DNA of 64,000 nucleotides, taken from the NCBI GenBank assembly GCA_018806985.1, contig JADANN010000251.1:1821501-1885500 (forward strand), read 5' to 3'. Both the position numbers and the translations under genes were made by a program. The notes beneath the pieces are model-generated. The model ran no database searches. It saw only the letters and a list, made by a program, of their open reading frames with translations, and had not been told where the DNA came from. Each line of letters begins with the position of its first letter. Position 1 is the stretch's first letter. This DNA comes from Angiostrongylus vasorum. Its lineage: Eukaryota; Nematoda; Chromadorea; Rhabditida; Metastrongylidae. Below are positions 46,851 to 57,566 of this stretch, in pieces.

Positions 46851-47075
46851 GATTGATTTTAAAAAAGCGAGGGTGCTCCACTTTACTGGATCCGACACGA
46901 TGTGACAACGAACATCCGCATCTCAACGATGAGCACCTGCTGTGGGACATCGACTCGTACCAACCCGACTCTAAAGAAATAACCGAAGAAATCTTTTTTC
47001 ATTAAATCCGTGCTAGCTTAATAATGGAACTAGGTACTGCTTAATTTTTGGTCGAGGTTAATGAAAGTCGGTCTT
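46850..47075 (+). repeat. Hammerhead-like module, subfamily B, core lost
   Basis: GGGTGCTCCACTTTACTGG, CAACGAACATCCGCATC, CTGTGGGACATCGACTCG, CAACCCGACTCTAAAGAAAT, then TCCGTGCTAGCTTAATAATG and the end block GAGGTTAATGAAAGTCGG at about 47049-47066. Confidence 0.5.
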
Positions 47076-47193
47076 AAGATACTAGGACACGGGGACGTTT
47101 AAGCACGAATATCCCGAGAGTTCAGGGGAAATCGTGCTCAACCAGCAGTTAGCATACTGGTAAGTGGAAGAAGGCAACAGATTTTCAAGTCAA

Positions 47194-47362
47194 TAAAGAA
47201 TAAAGCGTTCGACGTTGATCAAACCTGGATGCGACATCTATTCGACTCCATCAAGTATCACGGATGTAACTCAGTGCATATAAAAATCGGCCTACATAAA
47301 ATCGAATCGGACGCATCCAGCGTGCTGCAGGGTCTCTCTCATCACTGCGCTACACGAGAAGT
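47194..47362 (-). repeat. SINE-A, internally deleted copy
   Basis: GAATAAAGCGTTCGACGTTG, CTCCATCAAGTATCACGG, TCACTGCGCTACACGAG. Confidence 0.55.
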
Positions 47363-47894
47363 TTTATGAACTAATCCGAGAAACTTAAGAAAAGTAAAGT
47401 CACCTGAAAGTGAAAAAAGAAAGGTCGTTAATTCAGTGGTTTACCACCGTAAACATATTGAATCTCATATTTCTGAAACGTGTTGTCTGGCATATCGTGG
47501 CAGTACGATATTTGTGTGATGAAATCAGATATAACAGGAATCGGACCGACATCAATTTCACTAGTGCAGATTTCCCATTTTGTTATTCTGCTGCAAATTT
47601 CGCACTGATCTACTACACATCGCCTCCAGTAAATGTTGGTCTGAACAACTAAGAATTCCACAGAACGAAGTCTTTACGGGGGTAAGAAGCTCATTATCCT
47701 TCAGCCAGTATTCCTAATCTGCACAGGCTTCAATTTTTGTGATATTTCATACAAAACCAACTAGTTTTACTAAATGCAATTCGTAGCTGCGCATTGGAAA
47801 CAGAATAATCAACTTGTTTAAATTGTTGAGATTACACTAGGTTGACAGATTTGCATTATTCCACTAGTGCTTCGACGTCTTCATCTTCATCAGA

Positions 47895-48045
47895 AAATAA
47901 AGGATAAGGATAAAGTCTTGGAATTCATCAATCGCTGAGGGATGCGGCATGCATTTGACCTCATTAAGCATCGTTTGGAGGTGATTGAATGCATATGTGG
48001 CTTTTAGAATGAGTCGTGGTTGCCGACGGATGTATCCAGGCAGTG
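47895..48045 (-). repeat. SINE-A, 3' part
   Basis: AAAGGATAAGGATAAAGTC, CGCTGAGGGATGCGGCATGC, TGGAGGTGATTGAATGC, GTATCCAGGCAGTGCTGG. Interrupted by or fused to a SINE-C at about 48050. Confidence 0.7.
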
Positions 48046-48049
48046 CTGG

Positions 48050-48245
48050 TAGGAAAGAGAATACAACCATATTGATGCTGAAATATTTGCAAAACCGCAT
48101 TGCAGCTGTCTGCGGTGGGGATCGAACACGCTATACGTTCAGTACCACACCATGCGGGTCATTCGTTTCGCCTTTCTCTCAGCAAGTTCTCTGTCTATCA
48201 ATGACATCAGCACTCACTCTTCAACAGGATTGATCTGGAGACGGA
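48050..48245 (-). repeat. SINE-C copy fused to a SINE-A
   Basis: ATACAACCATATTGATGC, TGCGGTGGGGATCGAACACG, TACCACACCATGCGGGTC, TCAGCACTCACTCTTCAACA. Confidence 0.65.
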
Positions 48246-48647
48246 ATAGTTATGGAAATGAACAGTCATAGATATTAGTGAAGATTTGCAAATATACTGC
48301 TCTTTAAGCCCACTATAAATCAATACGTATCTTTTGAACTGACGAAAACTTAAGTCTGCAACTTTTTTTTAATCATCAACAGCATTTCATCCACTTCTCT
48401 ATTTCTCTATTGACACTACGAGTCTTAGAATCCATACAATTTTTTGACTTCTTAAAGTTCTCTAAGAATTTTTTAACAGTTTTGGTTATCTTTGCAGGTA
48501 ACTTCTTGAATGGTTAACTTTCAAGCAAGTTCTCTAAGAGTGGTGGCAACTGAGCCGCAAAACATTTGTAATTCGTTTGTTGGAAGCAGATGAGGACCTG
48601 TCGAAAAACTGCTGTAAAAGCAACAATAGTGTTGTGCTATAAGCATT

Positions 48648-48871
<224 letters not shown>

Positions 48872-49112
48872 CTGGTAAAATGGCATTTTGAAAGAGTTCT
48901 CCGTTATTGGGATTTGTATGAATCCGGATAATCTCCTCCAACTGCAAAAATGCATTTTGGTTATGGGAAACAGTTCGGTAATAACATATCCTGCACTATA
49001 ATCCTATTTTTGCAATGCTCTATCTACTAACATTCGTTTAATGACCGTAAGTGGAACCGGATTTGTTTTGATGGTCTAGTAAAGGTTGATTATGGGTAAC
49101 GCTAATGCTAGG

Positions 49113-49390
49113 GGGCGCGTGTAACGCAGTGGTTGGAGGCGCCCTCCAATACACATGGGATCGATTCCCGCGCCCCTGGCCCACCAAGCCTTCCATCCCT
49201 CCGGGGTCGGCAGACTGGTACCAAACCTGTGTAGGAGGATAGCAACACTGGCTCGATACATCGATAGGCCACTGCGAGTCATTGTTAAGGCAAGATATGC
49301 ATTCAATCACCTCCGACGATGCTTACTGAAGTCGAATGCATGGCGTAACCTCAGGGATTGATCAACGCCGAGAGCTTTATCCTTTTTTTT
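49113..49390 (+). repeat. SINE-A copy, near consensus
   Basis: GGGGCGCGTGTAACGCAGTG, CACATGGGATCGATTCCCGC, CCACCAAGCCTTCCATCCC, TCACCTCCGACGATGC, GCCGAGAGCTTTATCC, then T8. Confidence 0.85.
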
Positions 49391-50250
49391 GTCCTTTTAA
49401 CGTTAATAGTATACAACGAAAGGCTATTATCCAATACCTATTCATTCAATCATTTACACAAATGGTGCCGTATCTGGGTTTTTGAAATCAAAATAAACTC
49501 TACATTCTATTATTAAATATTTACTTTACGTATTTATATTTATTTATTTTTTTAAATATTTTTTGTTCCCATTCTTTCATATCCATTTCTCTTAATATTT
49601 CGTTTACTTACTTACTTATTTTATTTTACAAGAATTTCTGTCGATATTGATCGAGCATTATGAGAGTTTGCTACATAAATACATAGTAAACAGTTATTCT
49701 TAACTGACCATTTATATGTTGTGACCGCCTTCACGATTCCTACGTGACCCCAACCATAGCACTTAGCTACCTAATACTTCATTGGTGGGTCAATTCTTTC
49801 GCCCGCGATATCCAAATAGAGCCATGCCGGCGCGTTCCCATTTCGCCACTGTCGTCCCTATCGTCATCACAAGCAGCCATCGACCGAACGCCACGGATTT
49901 GGTTGAGAATTTCTGCATTGCGAATAGGGTTTCTTCTACGACAGCAGTATTTCCTGGTGAGCGGAATGAACCTCTTAATGTCGTCTACTTGTAAACAATT
50001 TCTTTGTCCTTTTTTTCTCTTCAATTTGTTAACATGTTTTTTGAATTTGTTTCACCTTATCCAAGCACTTCCATAACCCTAGCAGATAAAACTTAACAAA
50101 TAAATTTGCATTCGCATAAGAAATAGCTTCATTTAAACACCCACCGTTTATTCGTTGCAAGTATTCCAATTAGTGGATAGCAGCTGTACAGAGTAATACA
50201 TGGGCGAGCACTGTGCCCGTGTCAGGTCATTGGATCAGCCTGAGGTATGG
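49391..50250. other. Unassigned intergenic sequence, very AT-rich near 49500-49640
   Basis: The 49500-49640 stretch is almost only A and T with TATTTA repeats. The rest has no recognised feature; frames at 49744-50076 show no family motif. Confidence 0.5.
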
Positions 50251-50257
50251 TGCCAGG

Positions 50258-51580
50258 TCACGCGTGATGACAAGACACTCCTCCTTGCGGTTCATTTTTG
50301 AATTTTTTGGAATTGATCCAAAACGCTTCAAGAGTTTTACGCGCTGATGTTTTCGGTTCCTGCGTGAGGATAATGACTCCAACTTCAAAATCTTTTCCGC
50401 TGTGTTTCTGCATCCTATGCGCGCGTAGTGGAGTATTTTGTTTTAATTTAGATTTACCGACTAGGTGTTCTTTCATGCGGACGCAGAGCGGTCTACCCGT
50501 TTCGCCAACGTATTCGTCCCCGCACGCCTTACAAGAGATCAGATAGACTGTACCCGAGCTCATGCAATCACCGTCTCTACCGTTAGGGCAAATTATGCAG
50601 TTTTTTAATTATACATAGACGGTCATATAGGCGGTTGCGAACTAGCTGGCCTCTCAGAGTGTCCGGTGGTATTTCTACCACTCTTACGGAATTCTACAGA
50701 ACGGCCGTTATTAAGCAACGTTTTATGGCTGCACTTATTTCGTTTGAAATAAAGGGCAAGAGGAACAGAGCCTTGTTTTCGCTAGAATTATCGCTCTGGG
50801 GCGTGGTTTTTCCTCTATGCCTATGTCGGGAAGCTACAGTTTCGTAACCATTTGAAGTGGCTATTTGGTGAGCCAGTTTCGAGGATTCTTCCCTCTGCTC
50901 TCTTACCTGTGCACACGCTGGTGGCGGTTCGAAACATATTTCTTATAAGCGCCCTATTATTGTGTGAGGGCTGAGAGGAGAGGTATTGAACCACTATATC
51001 ATTACCGCTTGGCTTTCGATACCATTTTTGTGATGTGGCCGTTTTTGGATAGGTTAATTTGAACGTTTAGAAATGGAAGCCAGTTTTCTTTCGGTTTCTC
51101 GCTTTTTCGGGTGAATTTTATGTACTCTGAGTGTTCGTTCAATAACTCGAAGCACTTGTCCATCTCCTCTTGTGTGGAGCAGATGACAAAACAATCATCT
51201 ATATACCTACAGTAGAGTAATGGCCTGAGATCGATTACTAGTGCTTCCATTTTAGACATAAAGGCAACGGCAAGAGTTGGTGCCACTCGCTTTCCCATTG
51301 CCAACCCTCTAATTTGCGCGTAATATTTCCCGGACCATGTGAAGATCGAGCAGTTTAGGCAGACCTTTAAGAGGACCATAAGCTGCTGAATCGAAAAGCC
51401 ATACATGTTAATTGCTCCTTCGTGTTTCTCAAGAAGCTCGCGGATGGCTTGCATTGCGGAGTCTTTCAACACAGTGTAAAGGGCGGTAACGTCGAACGAC
51501 TCCATAACGTACGCGCTTTTGGGACGTGCGTTACGGCAGTAACAGTATAGTCGTTCATTACCTCTCCTATCATCCCTCAC
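50258..51580 (-). mobile_element. Penelope-like retroelement: reverse transcriptase and GIY-YIG endonuclease, frame broken
   Basis: Minus strand. The RT part (51580 to 51005): KSAYVMESFDVTALYT, IRGLAMGKRVAPTLAVAFM, CRYIDDCFVIC (catalytic YIDD kept), PFLNVQINL. The GIY-YIG part (50563-50258): GTVYLISCKACGDEYVGETG, RPLCVRMKEHL, KTLEAFWINSKKF. Between them, about 440 bp of linker (LIRNMF.., ESSKLA.., GYETVASRH) is shifted out of frame. RT plus C-terminal GIY-YIG defines Penelope-like elements. The 5' part upstream of the RT is absent; instead an inverted copy of the linker follows. Confidence 0.88.
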
Positions 51581-51800
51581 ACACTAAAAGGGCGCTTATA
51601 AGGAATATGTTTCGAACCGCCACCAGCGTGTGCACAGGTAGAGAGCAAAGGGAAGAATCCTCGAAACTGGCGCGCCACATAGCCATTTCAAATGGTTACG
51701 AAACTGTAGCTTCTCGGCATGGGCATAGAGGGAAAAACCAAGCTCCAGAGCGGTAATTCTACTGAAAACAAGGTTCCGTTCCTCTTGTCCTTTGTTTCAC
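51555..51800 (+). repeat. Inverted copy of the Penelope linker segment
   Basis: The + strand frame IRNMFRTATSVCTG, REQREESSKLARHIAISNGY, ETVASRHGHRG matches the reverse complement of about 50755-50990 with roughly 90% identity over about 220 bp. The two arms flank the RT segment. Confidence 0.85.
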
Positions 51801-51827
51801 CTTCCATCTGCGGTCTTTTTGATATCA

Positions 51828-51905
51828 AGGCGCGTGTAGCATAATGGTTAGAGGTTCTCTGCGCTGAACACTTGCCGGTTGGTTCGATCACGTGCCTCTA
51901 GGTAA
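51828..51905 (+). repeat. SINE-A head only (tRNA-like part)
   Basis: GGCGCGTGTAGCATAATGG, TTAGAGGTTCTCTGCG, GGTTGGTTCGATCACGTGCC. GGCGCGT can pair with ACGTGCC (one G-U) like an acceptor stem; other stems are poor, so not called a tRNA gene. Confidence 0.55.
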
Positions 51906-52111
51906 AGAAACCTTCCTCTTTGAATTGTGCTGTTCTCATTTCCTGGTCATGTGCATCATTGTAGATTTCTGCTCGAGCGTATAGAATTTTACAAATGGAA
52001 ATCGTTTGATTAAAGCATTCATCAACTGCAGTTAGCGAAAATAAAACTGGAAACCCAACATGAGATTTTTTTCTTTCACTTGCATGTCTGCAACCTAATC
52101 GTCTCGTACTT

Positions 52112-52486
52112 TTTTTATTTTATATGACCCATCTTCATGTTTACTGTGCAGATCCCAGCACTTCTCACACTCGATTCGTTTCTTCGAACCCCTTGTCCAC
52201 GAAAATCTTCCAACTTTTACGTGTGGCTTCGGTTGCTGCTTGAGAATTTCCATTTCATCATGAATGTCGTAGTACGTTGGTCGAGCAACTCTCCCTGGAG
52301 TCCTAGGATAGCCGGGCTGGAGCGTTCCCATTCTGATTGCAGAGAGTGATTTTTTTCTTCTCAGACAAGTCCGGTACCAATTTCCCGACTCCGGAGGGAT
52401 GAGAGGCTTGGTTGGCCCGGAGCGGAATCGAGCTAATACCATGCTCGTGATGAACGACATCACCACCACTGTGCCGTCCGCTCCCT
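52112..52486 (-). repeat. SINE-B copy, near full length
   Basis: TTTATATGACCCATCTTCATG, AGATCCCAGCACTTCTCACA, GTGTGGCTTCGGTTGCTGC, ACAAGTCCGGTACCAATTTC, CCGACTCCGGAGGGATGAG, and a tRNA-like head on the minus strand at ACCACTGTGCCGTCCGCTCC. Confidence 0.8.
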
Positions 52487-52889
52487 ATCGTTTCGTACTA
52501 GCATTTTATCCAAAGATTTTTTGGTTCAGCAATTTCTTCCGGCAAAATTGTAAAATTCGGTCCACTATCAGGGAAACGTTACACCGTTTCACTGCACACT
52601 TTGCACTATGGACTATGCACTGAGTAAATGTTTGTGCAGAAATTATGCAGATATGTCAACAAGTGGCCTATTATTAAATATATATGAATACTGTATCGGA
52701 AAAGCTTACGAATAACGTCCCTTCGCTGAAAGAATTGGTTTTTTCAAGGAACTACCATTTACAGTTTCCTCGTAAAGGGAATTTACTTAATGATAAGAAA
52801 TTGATGGACCTTACGGTACTTTTTGGAGGAACTAAACGACATCATCTACTAGGCTTCACTCTACATACCATCTAATAAGCAGTAGTCCT

Positions 52890-53620
52890 CACTAGGATTG
52901 GCGGAACACTTGGCGATGAACATCCAAACGAGGAAGCACGGTTTTCAAAAGGATTCGGTGCGATGGAATACATCCATACAAAAGGACAACACATTGCAAT
53001 ATGAACAAAAGGCGACTTTATCTCACTTCCATATATTAGCGATCTTCCATCCAGTTGAAACCGAAACTGTCTTGAACGCGTGCGCAATAAAGGCGTCCTT
53101 GATCGCTGCCGAGAAGTTTTTCGTGTACTGTTCAGCAGTTTCCTATTCTGATTTTCCATCCTATAATACACAGGCCACTTCAGATACCTTAGTCACATAA
53201 TTGAATTCTTCCAGATCTAGTCAAAAACATATTGAAACAATAAAGTTAGCAAATTTTTTGGGTCATTTTCAGTGAACATTATCGTTCGCATGCATGTATG
53301 GGGGAAAGAAAAAGTTCATAAGCGAACTGTCCCTGCGTTTTATTCCTATCTTCGTTTTATCCATGATATCCATCGAACTCTTTGGATGTGAAGAGATCGT
53401 GTACAACTCAGAGAAGTTGCAATGGAGCCTCGAACGGTCATGGAGTTCGTATCGAATCCCTAAACATCTCCTATGAATCGTACGCCTTCACGTGTGGAAT
53501 TCCTCTAAAATTACTCAACTCAGCTCTCGATGGTGGCATATGAAATGAGAACAGCTGTAGAAGTGGAGATCAGTGGAATCATCTTTTTCAGTTCCCTAAT
53601 GACATTGTTACTTTAATTTG
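52890..53620 (+). mobile_element. RTE-type retrotransposon relic (RT palm), heavily decayed
   Basis: EHPNEEARFSKGFGAMEYIHT parallels EQAGFRKGFSTMDHIHT at 27.9 kb; later WNHLFQFPNDIVTLI parallels QLHHFRFADDIVLI, again with Asn in place of the first catalytic Asp. Many stops. Confidence 0.6.
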
Positions 53621-53850
53621 TGAAACAACTACAATGATGCTGAGATATTTACAAAACTCCGTACCGCAGGTGTTCGTGGTGGGGAACGAACGCGCTATTG
53701 CCTTTCCCGAGGAGTAACGCGTTCACCACCACACCATGCGCGTCCTTCGTTTCGCCTATCTTTCAACTAGTTCTGTCGATCACTGCCATCAGCAATCACC
53801 CGTCAACGGGATTGATCTGGGGAGCCCAAATCGGCGTTGAACCCAGTTAA
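53617..53850 (-). repeat. SINE-C copy, left arm of an inverted pair
   Basis: TACAATGATGCTGAGATATT, ACCGCAGGTGTTCGTGG, TTCACCACCACACCATGCGC, CAATCACCCGTCAACGGG. Confidence 0.8.
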
Positions 53851-53879
53851 GCTGAGGCTATAGTTGAAATTCACAACGT

Positions 53880-54130
53880 TCACTTTTTACTTACTGGGTG
53901 ATTGCTGATGGCAGTGATCGACAGAACTAGCTGAGAGACGCGAAACGAAGGCCCCGCGTGGTGTGGTGGTGATTGCATTACTCCTCGTAACGGGCAATAG
54001 CGCTTTCGTTCCCCAGCGCAGACACTTGCGGTCCGGAGTCTTGCAAATATCTGAGCATCATAGTAGTTGTTTCACAAAAATACCGTGCCGTGAAAACTTA
54101 TAAAAAAAACGCAGTAAATAAAAAGTGAAC
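53880..54130 (+). repeat. SINE-C copy, right arm of an inverted pair
   Basis: GGGTGATTGCTGATGGCAGT, AACTAGCTGAGAGACGCG, CGCGTGGTGTGGTGGTGATTG, GTCTTGCAAATATCTGAGCA, TGCCGTGAAAAC. Reverse complement of the previous copy. Confidence 0.8.
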
Positions 54131-55000
54131 ATTGCTACTTTAATATTAATTCACTGGTCATTCTGTATTCGGCTTCACTCAAGTGACGGCTAATAGCCGA
54201 AGATCAAACCTACGTCGAAGATAGCACCGAAAACCACGTCTTGAGCACTGCTGCAAACACGAAAGGGTCGTGGTTCGGGTTGGACTGAACCAAGTGTCTG
54301 AACGATAACCCACACAAGAGAAGCTCATCTATTCAGCGGTCATCGTTCTTCACAAAGGATTTCAATAGAAGGAACAGTACTGCTATTACTTTTGTCATCA
54401 AAAAGTATTTCTTTTACCATTTGTATCAATGATCTTATTTACGTTTTAGAAACAAAGGTACAGTTCACCTGATTGGTGTCCTGTAATGCGTAACAGCAGT
54501 GGCATTAGTTGATGAAACTGATAGAACATTACGCGATTTGCAATTGGGCTATTTGCGACTGTGATCTGCTATTTTTAACAGTGAAGATACTAAATGCAGT
54601 GGCTAGTTCACTATGAAATTGTTTATCGGGATAAGTAGATCTTCTTCATGTTCTTCTCAATCATGCGGGACTTTCTTCGGGAGAAAAGGTGAGGCGTGCC
54701 GGCAGGATTGAACAGAGCAATTAAGGTGACCATGATCTAATGAAATATCTTTAAATAATGTTCACAGATTCAATGCTGCAACAAAGTTACTTCAGCATGA
54801 AGTAAACTATGATTGGTCTTTGTGCCATGACATTTGCGACATTGCATACTATTTGCTCGACTGTCTTTGATTACGAAGTATTAGATAATCTTTTTATAGA
54901 GTGATGTTTCAAGAGCTTTCACTTGACGTGTGTCACATTTCCATAAAACAATGGATTAGTTGTGTTAAATCGTCTAGGAATGACTATTCAACTAGTCAAA
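54131..55000. other. Unassigned sequence upstream of the CCT-2-like exon
   Basis: No repeat or gene recognised. It may contain the promoter of the exon at 55177. Confidence 0.4.
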
Positions 55001-55176
55001 GGAATTTCCCTCTTTTTCAGAAGAATCCTTAGGCAAGGAACCTCCTTTTAATTCAAACGGACCGGCGACGACCTAGAATGAATAACCTAGAGACTTTTTC
55101 GTTCATTTTAAACTTCTCAGCAGTCTTCAACTCGGCCACTTCTGCAACCGAATTAACCAAGCTTGAGGAGGGGAAT

Positions 55177-55266
55177 ATGCTGGCTGTGCAAATGCTGATG
55201 AAGAACGCACAGGAAGAGCGTGGTGCTATCGCTCGTCTGAGCTCTTTCGTCGGTGCCGTTGCTATT
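55177..55266 (+). CDS. cct-2: First exon of a T-complex protein 1 subunit beta (CCT-2) gene; rest not found
   Basis: ATG at 55177, then 30 codons: MLAVQMLMKNAQEERGAIAR followed by LSSFVGAVAI, ending in phase 0 at a donor gtgcgt (55267). This matches the CCT beta N-terminus, where the DNAQEERG and ARLSSFVGAIAI segments precede GDLVKSTLGPKGMDK. CCT folds actin and tubulin in the cytosol. Upstream, TTCTCAG at 55120 and CAG at 55123 are candidate spliced-leader acceptors. A longer frame opens at ATG 55078 but its extra residues do not fit the family. The next exon should encode GDLVKSTLGP; I do not see it by 64000. Either the first intron is over 8.7 kb or this is a stray gene fragment. Confidence 0.6.
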
Positions 55267-56236
55267 GTGCGTCCGTTTTCACTCGTGAATTTCTCCGTCG
55301 TTCAGTTTTCGTTTCAGCCCTTTTCATGAAGTTTTCCTTCTTCTGTTTTTCGAGTCGACTGCTTGTTGAAATATTTTTAAAGTTAAAAAATGCTCTAACT
55401 GAGCAATAAAATATGACATAGCTGTCCATTTCATCGCAGCAAGGAATACTATTATATACGTGCATAATTTCGATCATTCTCAACAAAATCTGATGCTTTA
55501 TTTCGACGATGAGAGAAGGAGATAACAGAATTTTGGAATGGGGGTGGGTGATCCAGTCAGTTCCAGTCAGCTCTCATGGTGCCTTGAACAAATGCGATTA
55601 AATTAGACTACATTTCTTAGGTTAACAACTTTATAACAAAGAACAGAAATTAGTGAAAGTCTAGCCCGAGTTTTAAGTGGAAAAAGATTGCGTTGATAAC
55701 CCTTTTCCCGCTTCCATCTGCTGAAGACATAAGAACTTTGGCACAGCTGTGGAAGGTTTCCAATAAAATCCGTGATACGTAAATGCAGCTTCTACTATGT
55801 CATTGGCAGATTGTCAGCCTGCAACCAAATCAGCAATAAATGTCAGCGTTCCCATGTTATTACGGTTGCGAGCGAGCGAAACGAATAGAACTCGGGGAAA
55901 TGTACAGCAGATGGGCCATCTATGCAACTGAGTACTGTCAACTGCCATCATCTATTCTGTCGTTGACCGTCAATGTAAATTGAGCAGGTCCGACGCAGTG
56001 CCGATCCTCCCAGTTCCATAATGTACAAACCTAGTAGGATCTCACACTCGGTTTACACTGAATAGCAAGATGATTTCTCTTTAGGATCTTCCACATAGAT
56101 TATCTTAATTGGTCTGTAAGAAACTAACAGCGATGAACTTAAAACCTTCGAATTGTTGTTACTGTGAATATATTATCATTCTTGCTATTATTACTGCTAT
56201 TATTGATTATTATTGCTATTGTTATTATCATTTCAT
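55267..56236. other. Putative CCT-2 first intron or intergenic
   Basis: AT-rich sequence, no second CCT exon, with an ATT/GTT trinucleotide tract at about 56155-56240. Confidence 0.4.
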
Positions 56237-56239
56237 GAC

Positions 56240-56540
56240 CTGTCTTTCACAGCTACTATATGGTTCGTAGCACTTTTCGTATTTGATTCTCTTCCTCGCC
56301 TTCATCCACGAAGGTCTTCCAACTTTTACACATGGCTTCGGCTGCTGGTTTACGATATTCTTTTCATCGTGAATGCCGTTGAATGATGGTTCAGTCGATT
56401 CTCCTCAGAGTGCTGACATAGCCGGGCTAGAGCATTCTCACTTGAATTGTGGAGAGTAAACTTTTCCCGGACAAGTCCGGTAGCAATTTCCCGATTCCGG
56501 AGGGATGAGAGGTTTGGTGAGCCCAGTGTATGGTGGAATC
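56240..56540 (-). repeat. SINE-B, head-truncated copy
   Basis: CCACGAAGGTCTTCCAAC, CATGGCTTCGGCTGCTGG, CATAGCCGGGCTAGAGC, GGACAAGTCCGGTAGC, CCGATTCCGGAGGGATGAG. Confidence 0.7.
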
Positions 56541-56892
56541 AACACCTTTCCAAATATCGGGTGGGTCTCAATAACCCCTTTCGCTGTCTTGCAACGGTCT
56601 TCCACCGTGATTATTAGATTCCAGCAAGCAAATTTCGCTGCGGCCTTAAGATCTGTCACCTTTTCTTCACTGACAAATTTTAGCCTGGTCGTACGTGCTT
56701 TATCTGGAATCCTTTGATAGCCATATTAGAGTGTTCTCGGGGCCTCCAATAGAGGCTCCAAGGAGGTGCATTGGATCAGAGTGAGATTCGTTGTCTTGCT
56801 ATTCGGAACCTTTTACAAGATAAATATTTAGCGATTACTTAACTGATTATTTGAGGACGACGTAAGAAACCGAAAAAGTGTTCCATTTCATT

Positions 56893-57155
56893 GAGGATAA
56901 AGGACAAAGCGTCCGGAGTGGATCAATGAGCCATCAACTTGATTGCGCATCATCATGCGGAGATTGAATGCATATCTCACCTTTACAATGACTAGCATCG
57001 GCCTACCGATGCATAAAATCAGTCTATTTAGTCTCCGAAACAAGTCTAATACCAACTTCCCTAGGGCGGAAAGAAAGGAAGGGGATTCAATTAGCGCGAA
57101 ACTCGTGGTCAAGCAGCCATATCTGTTTTGCGGGCCACCTCTAAACACTGCTCTT
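56893..57155 (-). repeat. SINE-A, decayed copy
   Basis: GAGGATAAAGGACAAAGCGT, ATTGAATGCATATCTCACC, CCTACCGATGCATAAAATC, AACAAGTCTAATACCAAC. Confidence 0.55.
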
Positions 57156-57179
57156 CATATGATTATTTAATATCACTTT

Positions 57180-57275
57180 ATTGCAATGTTAACTTTGCAT
57201 TTGCTGCCTACTACATACTTTCACGGCAGGGTATTATGTGAAATACAACCATAATGAAGTTGAAATATTGCCTAT
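57180..57275 (-). repeat. SINE-C tail fragment
   Basis: TTGCTGCCTACTAC, TTTCACGGCAGGGTATTATG, GAAATACAACCATAATGAAG, cut by the following SINE-A. Confidence 0.6.
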
Positions 57276-57287
57276 AGATATAGATAA

Positions 57288-57566
57288 GGGCGCGTGGGGC
57301 GCAGTAGTCGGAGGGCGCCGTGCAACACACACATGGAATCGATCCCGCGCTCGTGGCTCACCAAGCCTTCCATCCCTCCGGTGTCGGCAAATTAGTGCCG
57401 AACATGTCTGGTAGGATAGCACTGGCTTGATACATCAGTAGGCTACCGCAAATCATTGCAAAGGTCAGATCAGCGTTCAATCACCTCCAAACGATGCTTA
57501 ATGAAGTCGAGTGCATGGAGCATCCCTCAGTGATTGATCAACGTGAACAGCTTTGTCCTTTTATTA
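57288..57566 (+). repeat. SINE-A copy
   Basis: GGGCGCGTGGGGCGCAGTAG, ATGGAATCGATCCCGCGC, CCTTCCATCCCTCCGGTG, TCACCTCCAAACGATGC, GATTGATCAACGTGAACAGC. It sits inside a SINE-C, whose head piece resumes at about 57585. Confidence 0.8.

Noticed and set aside
51828..51905. Possible tRNA gene
   Set aside because: Acceptor pairing is visible but D, anticodon and T stems are poor, and the sequence matches the SINE-A head found over 20 times.
55078..55176. Longer N-terminus for the CCT-2-like exon starting at ATG 55078
   Set aside because: The added 33 residues have no counterpart in CCT beta, and likely splice acceptors lie inside them (55120, 55123).
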